Positions 18,240-27,188 of a DNA stretch of 64,000 bases are shown here, piece after piece. The translations under genes were made by a program, and so were the position numbers. Source of the stretch: Chlorobium ferrooxidans DSM 13031 (GTDB taxonomy: Bacteria; Bacteroidota; Chlorobiia; Chlorobiales; Chlorobiaceae). The stretch lies in assembly GCF_000168715.1 (NCBI RefSeq), contig NZ_AASE01000002.1, forward strand, positions 177,424 through 241,423. The letters are read 5' to 3'. The notes below the pieces were generated by a model. The model worked only from the letters and a program-made list of their open reading frames with translations. It did no database searches and was not told the DNA's origin. The stretch's first letter is position 1, and each line of letters opens with the position of its first letter.

Positions 18240-19173
18240 TATGGCCGGTAATGCACTCTGATAACAGCACAAACTTCAGCTCACCAAAAGCGGCAGTCAG
18301 GTTCAGAATATTTTTTTCCAGTGAAGTTGCGCTGTGTGATATCAGGGGATGTTGATGAATACTTGTCAATAACTCATGGGGGTGAACAACGGCAATAACC
18401 CTGTCGGGTGTTGCCATGCTCTTCAGTGCTGACTCTATCAGCTCCGGACGAAACGCCAGGTTGCAGTATCTGTTTACCGGATTCAGATCAATAGGGGCTG
18501 TGATGGGAAGCATGGTAAAGGGAACTTCAAGAAAACGATACTTTGCTTCACCGTTTTCAGCCGGTCTCCGGTAATCGACCGTGGAGGGATGATAGGGCAT
18601 TGAGGGCGTTCCTGTCCAGTCAAACTGGAACCCGCTGTCGAACCGCTTCCTGCCGGCCAGCGCACTTGAATCACATGCTATCCCCAATTCATTGATGGCG
18701 TTTGCCAGAGAATTGTTCATAACCGCTTCGCCCATTCTCGACACTGCCGGCAGAGATCCGAAATAGCTCTCCCAGGCTCTCACCGCCCGTTCCACCTGTT
18801 CAATCTGGCGGTCGCTGCCGGTCTCGGATACCCACTGACCCTCTTGCAGCCGGTAAAGATGGGGATGAACACCAAACTCATCTCCCAGTGCGGACCTGCG
18901 TACGATAAAACCCTCCAGCGACTGCAGAAGGCCTGAAACAGCACCGGTTACTGCCTCTACTGAATCATCACACCGTATAAACCAGGTAACCGGAATCCTC
19001 ACCCCGAGACCGGATTCCATCCTTTCAAGCAGCAGCTCAAGATTCCGGACTGCATCAACAATCTTCTGCAGTTCGAATGAACCCTGTTCGCCGGGCAATC
19101 CAAACCACTCTCCTTCAACATCAACGGTTAGAGCTAATGATGTGGCGGATTTGAGGCTCATTTCGGAGCCCAT
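18229..19173 (-). CDS. NodB-like polysaccharide deacetylase family protein
   Basis: A 314-residue protein with deacetylase-fold marks: LTVDVEGEWFG for the N-terminal acidic motif, VTWFIRCDD on the second strand, EFGVHPHLY with the metal-binding H-x-H, and a VVHPHELL motif near the C-terminus. There is no signal peptide, so it should act in the cytoplasm on a soluble or lipid-linked intermediate rather than on finished polysaccharide. It overlaps both neighbours. A cytoplasmic N-deacetylase would fit a route that exchanges acyl groups on an amino sugar. Confidence 0.72.
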   Translation of the reverse strand: MGSEMSLKSATSLALTVDVEGEWFGLPGEQGSFELQKIVDAVRNLELLLERMESGLGVRIPVTWFIRCDDSVEAVTGAVSGLLQSLEGFIVRRSALGDEFGVHPHLYRLQEGQWVSETGSDRQIEQVERAVRAWESYFGSLPAVSRMGEAVMNNSLANAINELGIACDSSALAGRKRFDSGFQFDWTGTPSMPYHPSTVDYRRPAENGEAKYRFLEVPFTMLPITAPIDLNPVNRYCNLAFRPELIESALKSMATPDRVIAVVHPHELLTSIHQHPLISHSATSLEKNILNLTAAFGELKFVLLSECITGHSEN

Positions 19174-19790
19174 CCTTCAAAGTCCGGATAGAGGTAGAGG
19201 CAAAACTCAAACAGCGGATAATCGTGTCGTAACGTAACCCGACGGGTCAGCTGTTTTGCAAAGGAAAAAAGCTTTTCCGGTTGATAGTAGTAGAGATGTT
19301 CCTGCTGAAAATCAACATAACTTGTCAGCAGGTCAACGGCAACTCCGGATCGGGCAATATTGAACATTACCCTGAGCATATCCTGAACAAGAGCCTCATT
19401 CTTCTCTTTTTCCAGGCGCAGGTTGAACACCTGCGAGCAGACTACGTAGTCATAACTTTTTGCCGGGAAGGGTTCATCCTGCAAATCCAGGGTGCGTAGG
19501 TCAAGAGCCGGATAGGCAATTCGGGCCTCGTCAATAAGCTCGGGAACAATATCGACACCTGTATAGTGAACATTGATCCCCTTACCGATCAGGTGTGCAT
19601 AAAAGTCAGCCAGGCCGCAACCAACATCCAGAACACTCGATCCCTCACTGATACCAATCTCAGCCAGAATATCAAAGCGCACTGTTCGTCTTGACTCAAT
19701 CCCGGAAGCCAGAGCCTTGATACCCGGGCCATACTTGATCAATCTCTCTTTATAGCGCTCCTGAATCAGTATTTTGTCCTGTTCATCCAT
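19158..19790 (-). CDS. Class I SAM-dependent methyltransferase
   Basis: A 210-residue protein with the SAM-binding motif VLDVGCGLADFYAHL, an acidic GVDIVPELID segment, and YDYVVCSQVFNLRL at motif IV. It starts five bases after the ATP-grasp gene ends and overlaps the deacetylase gene by 16 bp. Substrate is unknown; context suggests a sugar or sugar acid of the surface glycan. Confidence 0.85.
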   Translation of the reverse strand: MDEQDKILIQERYKERLIKYGPGIKALASGIESRRTVRFDILAEIGISEGSSVLDVGCGLADFYAHLIGKGINVHYTGVDIVPELIDEARIAYPALDLRTLDLQDEPFPAKSYDYVVCSQVFNLRLEKEKNEALVQDMLRVMFNIARSGVAVDLLTSYVDFQQEHLYYYQPEKLFSFAKQLTRRVTLRHDYPLFEFCLYLYPDFEGWAPK

Positions 19791-19795
19791 GTGTA

Positions 19796-20989
19796 CTATT
19801 CCATTTCGAGTTTAATAAACGATAAGGCAAGTTCCGCCCGGCTTTCGGCTTCATGCCGATTTTCACCAAAAACAATCAGATGACCCGCCCTGTCTGCCCC
19901 GCATCTGAGTTCACCCATAACGCTGCCGGGTTTGACATATACCTCGGCGTCCTGCACCCCGGCCACCAGCCTTGCCTGATCAAGGCCTTTGACCGCTTTC
20001 AGCCTGCCTGCAACCGGGCTTATAAAAATGATTACCGCCCCCCTGAGATGCGGTAACGGAATAATGTCTGCCGGCTCTCCAAGCGCTAATCGCAATTGTG
20101 TGCCAACCGTATCAATGCCTGTTACATGAGGAAGAATATCGGTAAAAACACGAAAGCCCGCCCCGCGCGCCGCAAGTTCCACAACAACAGGACCCCGTTC
20201 AGCTCTTAACAACTCCATATGCACCGGACAGTTATTCAGACCGCATGCCGAGACTGCCTTAGCTGCTGCTGAATGAATTGCCCTCTGCTCCTCTGTTGAG
20301 AGGGAATCCGGAAAATGCACTGCCATATCCAGCAGATAGGGCGGATTTGTACGACTCTTTTCTGAAATGCAGATCCCGGAGAATTTTCCGTTTACAACAA
20401 AACCCTCTACACTTACCTCCAGCCCTTCGACATATTCCTCGACAAGACCAATCTTTGAACGGGAGGCGTCAAGCGCTTCGGTTGCCGCCTGCATGACCTC
20501 TTCTGCAGATCTGACAAAACGCACACCTCTGCTGCCAGCCGAATCTATGGGTTTGATCACGACAGGAAAGCCAATCTCTGCCGCATGACGGGCAGCTTCG
20601 TCGGGAAACCTGAACGGCATGAATGCAGGCACCGAAAGGCCTGCTTCCTTCATTCTCTGGCGCTGCAGCCATTTATTTACCGATACATCAGCAGCTTCGA
20701 CAGAGATAGAGGAGAAACCACATGAAACGCACGCCCTGGCCACAGCCGGAACCGGCACATCGGTTGCAACCGCAACAATAGCATTAACACTGAACCGTCC
20801 GGCGCAGGCTAAGATAAATTCAGAATCCCGGATATCACCGACTGCAAATCCTTCTGCATGCTCAAAGCCGACGGCGCAAGGATCTGCATCAACAGCATAG
20901 GGGATATAGCCAAGTGTTCGGGCATGCTTAATAGCAGGCATCTGGGAGGGCCCTGCCCCGACAAAAAGCACCTTAGAGTGTAACGCCAT
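19796..20989 (-). CDS. ATP-grasp domain ligase (carboxylate-amine ligase type)
   Basis: A 397-residue ATP-grasp enzyme. A PurK/CarB-like pre-ATP-grasp Rossmann domain (VLFVGAGPSQMPAIKHAR) is followed by GFPVVIKPIDSAGSRGV, the ATP-binding VEEYVEGLEVSVEGF and a catalytic VVVELAARGAGF segment. Such enzymes form an amide or ester bond through an acyl-phosphate. Placed between pseG and a methyltransferase gene, it may attach an amino acid or other carboxylate to the amino group of a nonulosonic or related sugar. That substrate is a guess. Confidence 0.82.
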   Translation of the reverse strand: MALHSKVLFVGAGPSQMPAIKHARTLGYIPYAVDADPCAVGFEHAEGFAVGDIRDSEFILACAGRFSVNAIVAVATDVPVPAVARACVSCGFSSISVEAADVSVNKWLQRQRMKEAGLSVPAFMPFRFPDEAARHAAEIGFPVVIKPIDSAGSRGVRFVRSAEEVMQAATEALDASRSKIGLVEEYVEGLEVSVEGFVVNGKFSGICISEKSRTNPPYLLDMAVHFPDSLSTEEQRAIHSAAAKAVSACGLNNCPVHMELLRAERGPVVVELAARGAGFRVFTDILPHVTGIDTVGTQLRLALGEPADIIPLPHLRGAVIIFISPVAGRLKAVKGLDQARLVAGVQDAEVYVKPGSVMGELRCGADRAGHLIVFGENRHEAESRAELALSFIKLEME

Positions 20990-21007
20990 AATAACAGGTC
21001 CTCATGC

Positions 21008-22036
21008 TCAATTTAACTGCTGCTCAATTATATCACATATTCTCTCTGCACCTCGTCCGTCAATACATCCCCGGGCAGAAACGGAGAGTTTCCGGCGATT
21101 TTCAATCCGGTTCACAAACTCCCAGTCGGCGTCACCGGATATCAAACAGGCATGACGGTCAGCCAGGGAACGGGCATGCCGCAATTCCGCATCATTCTGA
21201 GCAATAACAATTGCAGGCACTCCGACACAGAGTGCCTCAAGCAGTGTCCCGCCGCCGCCGCAAAAGAGCAGGTCTGCATCTTCGAAGAGTTCTCCCATGC
21301 GCTCCGGCGATTTATGCTCCCTGATAACACACCTGTTCTGCAAGCCGGCCGCTGACGGCTCAATCTTTGAAGTAAATAACGGACCAATAATCAGATCAAC
21401 AACAAATTCACCCGGCCACTGAAGAATCATCTCAAAAGCACGGTGCGAATTGCCTGACGGATCAGCGCCGCCGAATGCTATCAATATGTTTTTTACGGTC
21501 GCACGCTCACCTCTTGCTGTCCGGCGTGCACGCGCTTCAATAAACTCGTTACGAATAATGGCATACTGAGGACCCTCACAATACGTTTTGCACTCCCGTG
21601 AAGGCTGTTCCCCTGAAATAGATGCGGGATGGTGATCAATCAGATTTATGACGGCAGCAGGCATTGGGGGCTCGGAGATGAAATAATCAAGCACGACAGT
21701 CGGGACACCGATACCGGCACACCTTTCCAATACGCTCGGGCTCACAAAAGAGCCGTCCATCAAAATTACGGAAGGCCGATCATTCGACAGGGATTCAATT
21801 GCCTGCCGGATGTCCTGCGCAATTCGGACTGGCCATTCAAAATTTTCGCGTTTTGCCCGCTCTTCAGCAAACGAAACGGCTTTCCGGTCGCCAAGAGTAA
21901 TTCCCGAAATACGGTAACCTCTTGAGCACATGATCCGGGCAAGTACCTGACTGCGCACAATATGGCCCATACCAATCAACGATGAAGCTTCATTGAGAAA
22001 AAGCACCTTATGATTCGAATGGCTGGAGACCATCAT
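21008..22036 (-). CDS. pseG: PseG-like UDP-sugar hydrolase
   Basis: A GT-B-fold hydrolase of the pseudaminic acid pathway, which removes UDP from the 2,4-diacetamido-trideoxy-altrose precursor. The N-terminal ASSLIGMGHIVRS loop (GxGHxxR), the DHHPAS region, FGGADPSGN and the C-terminal FCGGGGTLLEAL nucleotide-binding loop match PseG. The frame is open to a TTG at 22048. I place the start at the ATG four codons in, and PseG proteins usually begin close to the VLF strand that follows. It lies 26 bp after pseI. Confidence 0.87.
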   Translation of the reverse strand: MMVSSHSNHKVLFLNEASSLIGMGHIVRSQVLARIMCSRGYRISGITLGDRKAVSFAEERAKRENFEWPVRIAQDIRQAIESLSNDRPSVILMDGSFVSPSVLERCAGIGVPTVVLDYFISEPPMPAAVINLIDHHPASISGEQPSRECKTYCEGPQYAIIRNEFIEARARRTARGERATVKNILIAFGGADPSGNSHRAFEMILQWPGEFVVDLIIGPLFTSKIEPSAAGLQNRCVIREHKSPERMGELFEDADLLFCGGGGTLLEALCVGVPAIVIAQNDAELRHARSLADRHACLISGDADWEFVNRIENRRKLSVSARGCIDGRGAERICDIIEQQLN

Positions 22037-22062
22037 CAAAATTTGCAAAAGTGACCCATTCG

Positions 22063-23127
22063 CTATTGAAGCATCTCTAATTGAAGACGGTCGCCAGCCT
22101 GCATGTCACACTTTGCCTGCCGGCCGATAATCTCTTTATAAAATCTGGGATGGAGTCCGAACGCCGGGCGAACGGTTTTGACATTTGAATCAGTGATAAG
22201 GTCACCCGCCTTGATTGCCTCCGCCACATAGAGAGAGCGACGGCTGTTCAGACTTGAAAGGGCACTCCGGGCAATCTCATAACTGACTTCACCCATCGCT
22301 TTTTCAGCCAGACGGATATCCTTCACAAGGCTCGCAAACTCTGATTCATCTGCCGAGAAAAATGAATCTACCGTCTCTTTGGCTTTGTCGATGGTAAAAT
22401 GCTTTTCAATAAAACTCGCGCCCATTGAAACCGCCACGATCGAAGAGATCGCTCCCGTTGTGTGATCAGAGAGCCCTGCAAGCACACCGAAACGGCTGAT
22501 CATATCCGATATTGTTCGGAGATTGGCTTCCTCGATCGGGGCCGGATATGCGGTTGTGCATTTGAGCAGAATAATTTCACCTGATCCCGCTGCACGGAGG
22601 GTGGCTAAAGCCAGCTCGATATCTTCGAGTGCAGCAAGACCAGTCGAAAGGATAACCGGTTTTCCGGTTCTTGCAACCTTGTCGAGCAAGGGAATATGCG
22701 TAATTTCGGGAGAGGCAATCTTGTAGGCAGATGCACCAAGCTGCTCCAGCAGCTCTACGGCAGATTCATCAAACGGACTGGAAAATATCTCCAGATCGAG
22801 ACTTCTTGCTTCCCTGAAGATGCTTTCATGCCAATCCCAGGGGGTATAGGCTTTGTTGTACAAACTCCACAGGGTCGAATGATCGGCCCATGGTGTTCCG
22901 GAGGGAATGCAGAAATCCTGGCGATCACTGTTCAGGGTAATCGTGTCTGCTGTATAGGTCTGTAACTTGATCGCATCAGCACCGCTGCGCTTGGCTGCAT
23001 GAACTATTTCCAGTGCATACTCAAGGCTTCCGCCATGATTACCGGACATCTCGGCAACGATAAAGGCCGGATGACCCGGCCCGAGAGTGTGCCTGCCGAT
23101 ATGAATATATTTTGCTGGATTCTCCAT
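22063..23127 (-). CDS. pseI: Pseudaminic acid synthase PseI (NeuB family)
   Basis: A 354-residue NeuB-type synthase that condenses phosphoenolpyruvate with a six-carbon diacetamido sugar. The N-terminal barrel shows FIVAEMSGNHGG, DAIKLQTYTADTITL, IFSSPFDESAVELL, YKIASPE and GLSDHTTG, and the C-terminal SAF (antifreeze-like) domain has GDLITDSNVKTVRP. The WDWHE and YTPW residues favour the PseI branch over sialic or legionaminic acid synthases. Length is standard for the family. It sits between pseF and pseG with gaps of 12 and 26 bp. Confidence 0.92.
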   Translation of the reverse strand: MENPAKYIHIGRHTLGPGHPAFIVAEMSGNHGGSLEYALEIVHAAKRSGADAIKLQTYTADTITLNSDRQDFCIPSGTPWADHSTLWSLYNKAYTPWDWHESIFREARSLDLEIFSSPFDESAVELLEQLGASAYKIASPEITHIPLLDKVARTGKPVILSTGLAALEDIELALATLRAAGSGEIILLKCTTAYPAPIEEANLRTISDMISRFGVLAGLSDHTTGAISSIVAVSMGASFIEKHFTIDKAKETVDSFFSADESEFASLVKDIRLAEKAMGEVSYEIARSALSSLNSRRSLYVAEAIKAGDLITDSNVKTVRPAFGLHPRFYKEIIGRQAKCDMQAGDRLQLEMLQ

Positions 23128-23139
23128 CAGTAAAGACCC

Positions 23140-23832
23140 TTATTGATGACCTATAATATAGTTTGCCAGTATTTCAGCCCGCTCCCAGTCTTCGAGATCA
23201 TCTATATCCTGTACCCGCCAGCGCGGAATTTTGATAATTGCGGTACTGCGATCAAACCCACGAACTCCATTTAACCACGCCGATGGACGCCCCCAGTAAA
23301 ACTGCCCGGCATCATGCAGTGCTTTTGGCAGATCCTGTGACCGGGTGAGATAATGCTCGGGGAAAAACATTTCAAGACCGCCATCCTCATGCTCTTTGAC
23401 GGAACGGAAAATCGGAGCCGCAAAATCAGTAACGGCAATTGCATATGCCCATTGTCCGGAGTCCAGCAACGTTTTTCCGCTCCTGATATCTTCATACCGG
23501 ATAAATGGCGCCGTTGCATAGATGCAGCAGACTGCATCAAGTTCAAAACCCTGATCCATTGCCCACTTTGCGGCATGCACAACAACATCATTGGTTCCCG
23601 TATGATCATCAGCCAGCTCAGCCGGCCGCACGAACGGAACCTCGGCACCCCACTGCTCTGCAACTTCAGCTATCTCGGCATCATCCGTGGATACAATGAT
23701 ATGATCAAATAAACCGGATGCTTTGGCCGCCTCAATTGACCAGGCAATCATAGGCTTGCCAAAGAATTCTTTAATGTTTTTACGCGGAATACGCTTGCTG
23801 CCGCCGCGGGCCGGAATTACGGCAATGTTCAT
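23140..23832 (-). CDS. pseF: CMP-pseudaminic acid cytidylyltransferase PseF
   Basis: A 230-residue CMP-nonulosonate synthetase. The CTP-binding loop is IPARGGSKRIPRKNI, followed by GKPMIAWSIEAA, VSTDDAEIAEVA and a CCIYATAPF segment. These match PseF of pseudaminic acid loci closely. Its start forms an ATGA overlap with the O-methyltransferase gene stop. The SpsF-like gene 9 kb downstream is a separate enzyme of the same superfamily. Confidence 0.92.
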   Translation of the reverse strand: MNIAVIPARGGSKRIPRKNIKEFFGKPMIAWSIEAAKASGLFDHIIVSTDDAEIAEVAEQWGAEVPFVRPAELADDHTGTNDVVVHAAKWAMDQGFELDAVCCIYATAPFIRYEDIRSGKTLLDSGQWAYAIAVTDFAAPIFRSVKEHEDGGLEMFFPEHYLTRSQDLPKALHDAGQFYWGRPSAWLNGVRGFDRSTAIIKIPRWRVQDIDDLEDWERAEILANYIIGHQ

Positions 23833-24902
23833 ACGACCGGATTTGTAGATTTCAGCAGCAGCAGCTCGGAATGAAAGCCGTCAACAGTCTGATAGCCGAA
23901 AGGAACAACATTCCGCTCTACAACTTCATATCCCGGCAGCATGGCAATATAGTCCTCGCTTAAAATCGGTATTTCCACACCAACACCATGATCCTTGCGC
24001 AACTGTTTGCCCTCACGCATATTTCGCAATAAAATCCAGCGGGCTCCAAGGCGGGATACATGGCCAAGATAGTTTTTTACAATATGGGGCTCCATCTCCT
24101 GAAATGAGATGAAATTCACAAAAAGGTCGATTTTTCCCCGGAGTTTTTCAATCTGCCAGGAACAGAGTACAGAGGCCGGGGGAAGCGAACTGATCTCGAT
24201 TGACTCTTGTTTTGCAGTCTGGGCGTAAGTAGCAACATTCTCTTTTCCGAACACTTCACTGAGATAATGCTGGGCAACAAAACTGGTCGGAGGTATATCT
24301 ATGTCTATGTAGTGAAGATCTTTGATACCGGCGCTCCCGAGTATCTCACCGAGTGTGCCGAATCCTCCGCCAATTTCAAGCACGGTAGAGGGAACTTCGC
24401 CGCCAAGATGTTTTTTCAGCAATGCAAGACCCAAGAGATAATTAAGGGCAGATCGGCTGAACTGACGGCCATCAAACTGAAACTGTTCAGATGGTTCACC
24501 TGCACTGCTTTCGGAGAACGTATGCAAATATGGACGCTGCGTTTTGTCGTCCGATGCCGTTAATACCCGATAATCGCCCAATGCCCACGAATACCCGCTG
24601 AAAAACTGATCAAGAGCCAGCTGGGGCTTCACTGCACCGGGAAACTTCTGCCTGAAACTATCCTGGACATATTCGACCTGCTGTTCTGTAAAACCGGACC
24701 CTGGTAAACCATAAGTCGGCACAAAAAATCCGAGAGTAGTCGGTAATGACCTGAAACGTTCAATACCATAGGAACAGAGTTCGGATACGATACGCGATGA
24801 CGCCTCATCCCAGAAAACTGATGGCCGGTAAAGATCGCTCTGTGACAGCATATCCTCACGAGCGAGGGATAATTCAGGATATTCACGCACATCTTTGCTC
24901 AT
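23829..24902 (-). CDS. Putative sugar O-methyltransferase (NanM-like)
   Basis: A SAM-dependent protein of the putative sugar O-methyltransferase group seen in nonulosonic acid clusters. The SAM motif VLEIGGGFGTLGEIL is preceded by a long N-terminal region with an ATF-like RPSVFWDEASS segment and followed by a LFVNFISFQEMEPHIV motif. The frame is open to 24971, but the ATG at 24902 follows the pseC stop by seven bases and is preferred (357 residues). Lying between pseC and pseF, it may O-methylate the pseudaminic acid or its precursor. The family assignment rests on motifs and context. Confidence 0.75.
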   Translation of the reverse strand: MSKDVREYPELSLAREDMLSQSDLYRPSVFWDEASSRIVSELCSYGIERFRSLPTTLGFFVPTYGLPGSGFTEQQVEYVQDSFRQKFPGAVKPQLALDQFFSGYSWALGDYRVLTASDDKTQRPYLHTFSESSAGEPSEQFQFDGRQFSRSALNYLLGLALLKKHLGGEVPSTVLEIGGGFGTLGEILGSAGIKDLHYIDIDIPPTSFVAQHYLSEVFGKENVATYAQTAKQESIEISSLPPASVLCSWQIEKLRGKIDLFVNFISFQEMEPHIVKNYLGHVSRLGARWILLRNMREGKQLRKDHGVGVEIPILSEDYIAMLPGYEVVERNVVPFGYQTVDGFHSELLLLKSTNPVV

Positions 24903-24909
24903 AACATGA

Positions 24910-26091
24910 TCAGATTTGTTTTGTAAAGAGTATCGATTCAAGTGAATCAATGATATAGTCGATCTGCTCACCGCTCAACAGCGGATAGAGGGGTAAACTC
25001 AGCACTTCTGAATAATATTGTTCAGCCTGCGGGCAGTATGACGCATTGAAACCTTTCGCTTCATAGTATGGCTGACGATAGACCGGGATGTAATGCAAAT
25101 TCACAAGAATACCGGCTGCCCGAAGCTCCTCATAGATTTCACGATGCGTCCTCTCTATTTTATCAGGCTTCAGGCGGACTACATAAAGATGATAGCTGGA
25201 ATAGCCGTCAGGGTGCTGCCAGGGAGTAACAAGAGGAAGGTTTGATAACGCCTCATCATATCGTTTGGCAAGTGCGTGGCGCCTTGTAACAAATTCGTCA
25301 AGCCGCTTCATCTGGCTCAGGCCTAATGCGGCGTGTATATCCGTCATGCGGTAGTTGAACCCGAGATCTGTCTGCTGGTAATTCCAGATCTCTTCTGCTG
25401 CCCGTGCATGCATATCTGCAGCTTCGACGGTAATGCCATGGCTGCGGAGCAGTCTCATGCGTTTGGCCAGTTGCCCGTCATTTGTGAGCGCCATTCCACC
25501 CTCACCCGTCGTTATAATCTTCACAGGATGGAAGCTGAATACCGTAATATCACTATAGCGGCAGTTGCCAATGGGCTCGTCATGGTAGCGGCCGCCGATG
25601 GCATGAGAGGCATCTTCAATGATCTTGAATCCATATTGCCGACTTAAGGCATGAATACCAGCCATATCACAGGACTGACCGCACAGATGCACCGGGATCA
25701 CAACCCTCGGCAATCTTCCTGCCTTTTCTGCTTCTGCAAGTTTTTCCGCCAACCTCTCGACACTCATGTTGTAGGTTCTCGGATCGATATCAACAAAATC
25801 CGCCTCTGCACCGCAATACAAGGCACAGTTGGCACTTGCAACAAACGTGATGGGTGTTGTCCATACAACGTCACCCTTGCCTACACCCAATGCAAGGCAT
25901 GCAATATGCAGAGCACTGGTTGCACTGTTGACTGCAACCGCATGCTTCGCACCGCAGTATCCTGATACGGTTTTTTCAAATAAGGGAACAACAGGACCCT
26001 GAGTCAGAAAATCCGAACGTAAAACATTTACAACGGCATCAATATCATCCTGACTGATATCCTGCCTGCCATATGGAATCATCCGGATCAA
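24910..26091 (-). CDS. pseC: PseC UDP-4-keto-sugar aminotransferase
   Basis: A 393-residue DegT-family aminotransferase. The N-terminal MIPYGRQDISQDDIDAV block, the PLP lysine K191 in VFSFHPVKIITTGEGG and the aspartate D160 in IIEDASHAIGG are those of PseC. PseC adds the 4-amino group to the keto sugar made by PseB. It overlaps pseB by four bases (ATGA). The four DegT-type genes in the locus are clearly distinct from each other. Confidence 0.93.
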   Translation of the reverse strand: MIRMIPYGRQDISQDDIDAVVNVLRSDFLTQGPVVPLFEKTVSGYCGAKHAVAVNSATSALHIACLALGVGKGDVVWTTPITFVASANCALYCGAEADFVDIDPRTYNMSVERLAEKLAEAEKAGRLPRVVIPVHLCGQSCDMAGIHALSRQYGFKIIEDASHAIGGRYHDEPIGNCRYSDITVFSFHPVKIITTGEGGMALTNDGQLAKRMRLLRSHGITVEAADMHARAAEEIWNYQQTDLGFNYRMTDIHAALGLSQMKRLDEFVTRRHALAKRYDEALSNLPLVTPWQHPDGYSSYHLYVVRLKPDKIERTHREIYEELRAAGILVNLHYIPVYRQPYYEAKGFNASYCPQAEQYYSEVLSLPLYPLLSGEQIDYIIDSLESILFTKQI

Positions 26092-27086
26092 ATTTTACCG
26101 ATTTTTTCGTGGTTCTGTTTTATCCAGGTCTGCAGACTATCGACACTCATCCACTCGATATTATTATCTGAACAGTAGGTGAAGTCCGGCTTGACCTTTT
26201 CTCCTCCGTTAATTCGGGTAGGATCTACGCTCCAATTGTGTATTGCAGGAAGTATTTTGTAATGCTCCGGATATTCGTATGTATGAGGAGCATCTTCATA
26301 GCCGATCATTTGCTCATGGAGTTTTTCGCCGGGGCGGATACCGACGATTTCGTGACTCGCATCAGGAACAACCGCCCGGGCGATATCAACAACCTTCATG
26401 GAGGGAATCTTCTTGACGTATATTTCACCGCCAACCATATCCTCAAAGGCATGCCAGACAAGTTCGACACCCTCCTCAAGGGTGATCATGAAACGGGTCA
26501 TACGCTCATCGGTGATAGGCAGAGTACGGCTTGCGGCCAGAGTAAGAAAAAACGGAATTACCGAGCCGCGCGAACCCATGACATTGCCATAACGAACTAC
26601 AGCAAACCGGGTATCCTTGGTTCCCGAGTAGGAGTTACCTGCAATAAAAAGTTTATCTGATGTCAGTTTTGTTGCACCGTAAAGATTTACCGGACTGCTG
26701 GCCTTATCAGTCGACAGAGCCACGACCCGCTTTACACCCTGATCGATACAGGCGTCTATGAGGTTCATTGCTCCCATCACATTGGTTTTCACACACTCAA
26801 ACGGATTGTATTCAGCGGTAGGAACAATCTTTGTTGCCGCAGCATGAACTACATAATCAATACCATTGAGCGCACGCGCGAGACGGTCCTTGTCCCGTAC
26901 GTCTCCGATAAAGAAGCGTACCCGGGAATCATTCCCGTAAATCTTGGCCATCTCCCATTGCTTCATCTCGTCACGGGAGTAGATGACCAACCTTCGGGGA
27001 TTGTATTTTGCCAGTGTCAGAGGAACAAAGGTATGGCCGAATGAACCGGTCCCGCCTGTAATGAGAATGGATGAATTACTCAGCAT
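26088..27086 (-). CDS. pseB: PseB UDP-GlcNAc 4,6-dehydratase (inverting)
   Basis: A 332-residue extended SDR that starts the pseudaminic acid pathway from UDP-N-acetylglucosamine. The motifs ILITGGTGSFGHTFV, SRDEMKQWEMA, GDVRDKDRL, HAAATKIVP and LSTDKASSPVNLYGATKL are the standard PseB/FlaA1 set. A 102-bp gap before it, the widest near this point, includes a short GCGCC hairpin. The first gene of a pse sub-operon may be here. Confidence 0.94.
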   Translation of the reverse strand: MLSNSSILITGGTGSFGHTFVPLTLAKYNPRRLVIYSRDEMKQWEMAKIYGNDSRVRFFIGDVRDKDRLARALNGIDYVVHAAATKIVPTAEYNPFECVKTNVMGAMNLIDACIDQGVKRVVALSTDKASSPVNLYGATKLTSDKLFIAGNSYSGTKDTRFAVVRYGNVMGSRGSVIPFFLTLAASRTLPITDERMTRFMITLEEGVELVWHAFEDMVGGEIYVKKIPSMKVVDIARAVVPDASHEIVGIRPGEKLHEQMIGYEDAPHTYEYPEHYKILPAIHNWSVDPTRINGGEKVKPDFTYCSDNNIEWMSVDSLQTWIKQNHEKIGKI

Positions 27087-27188
27087 ACAATAACATGTTT
27101 ATCTGCGAATTAATTAGCGCCATAAGGGCGCGGGATGAGGAGAAATCCGCATGGTCATTTAAAGAATTACCGGATATATCAGAGCATA

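Noticed and set aside
27117..27131. GCGCC-ATAAG-GGCGC stem as a terminator after the exporter gene region
   Set aside because: Stem of five pairs without a U-tract; too weak to list as a terminator.
4367..27184. 15-base match CCGGATATATCAGAG at 4367-4381 and 27170-27184, both in gaps of the glycan locus
   Set aside because: A few exact 15-base matches are expected by chance in a 64-kb window, and the flanks do not align.
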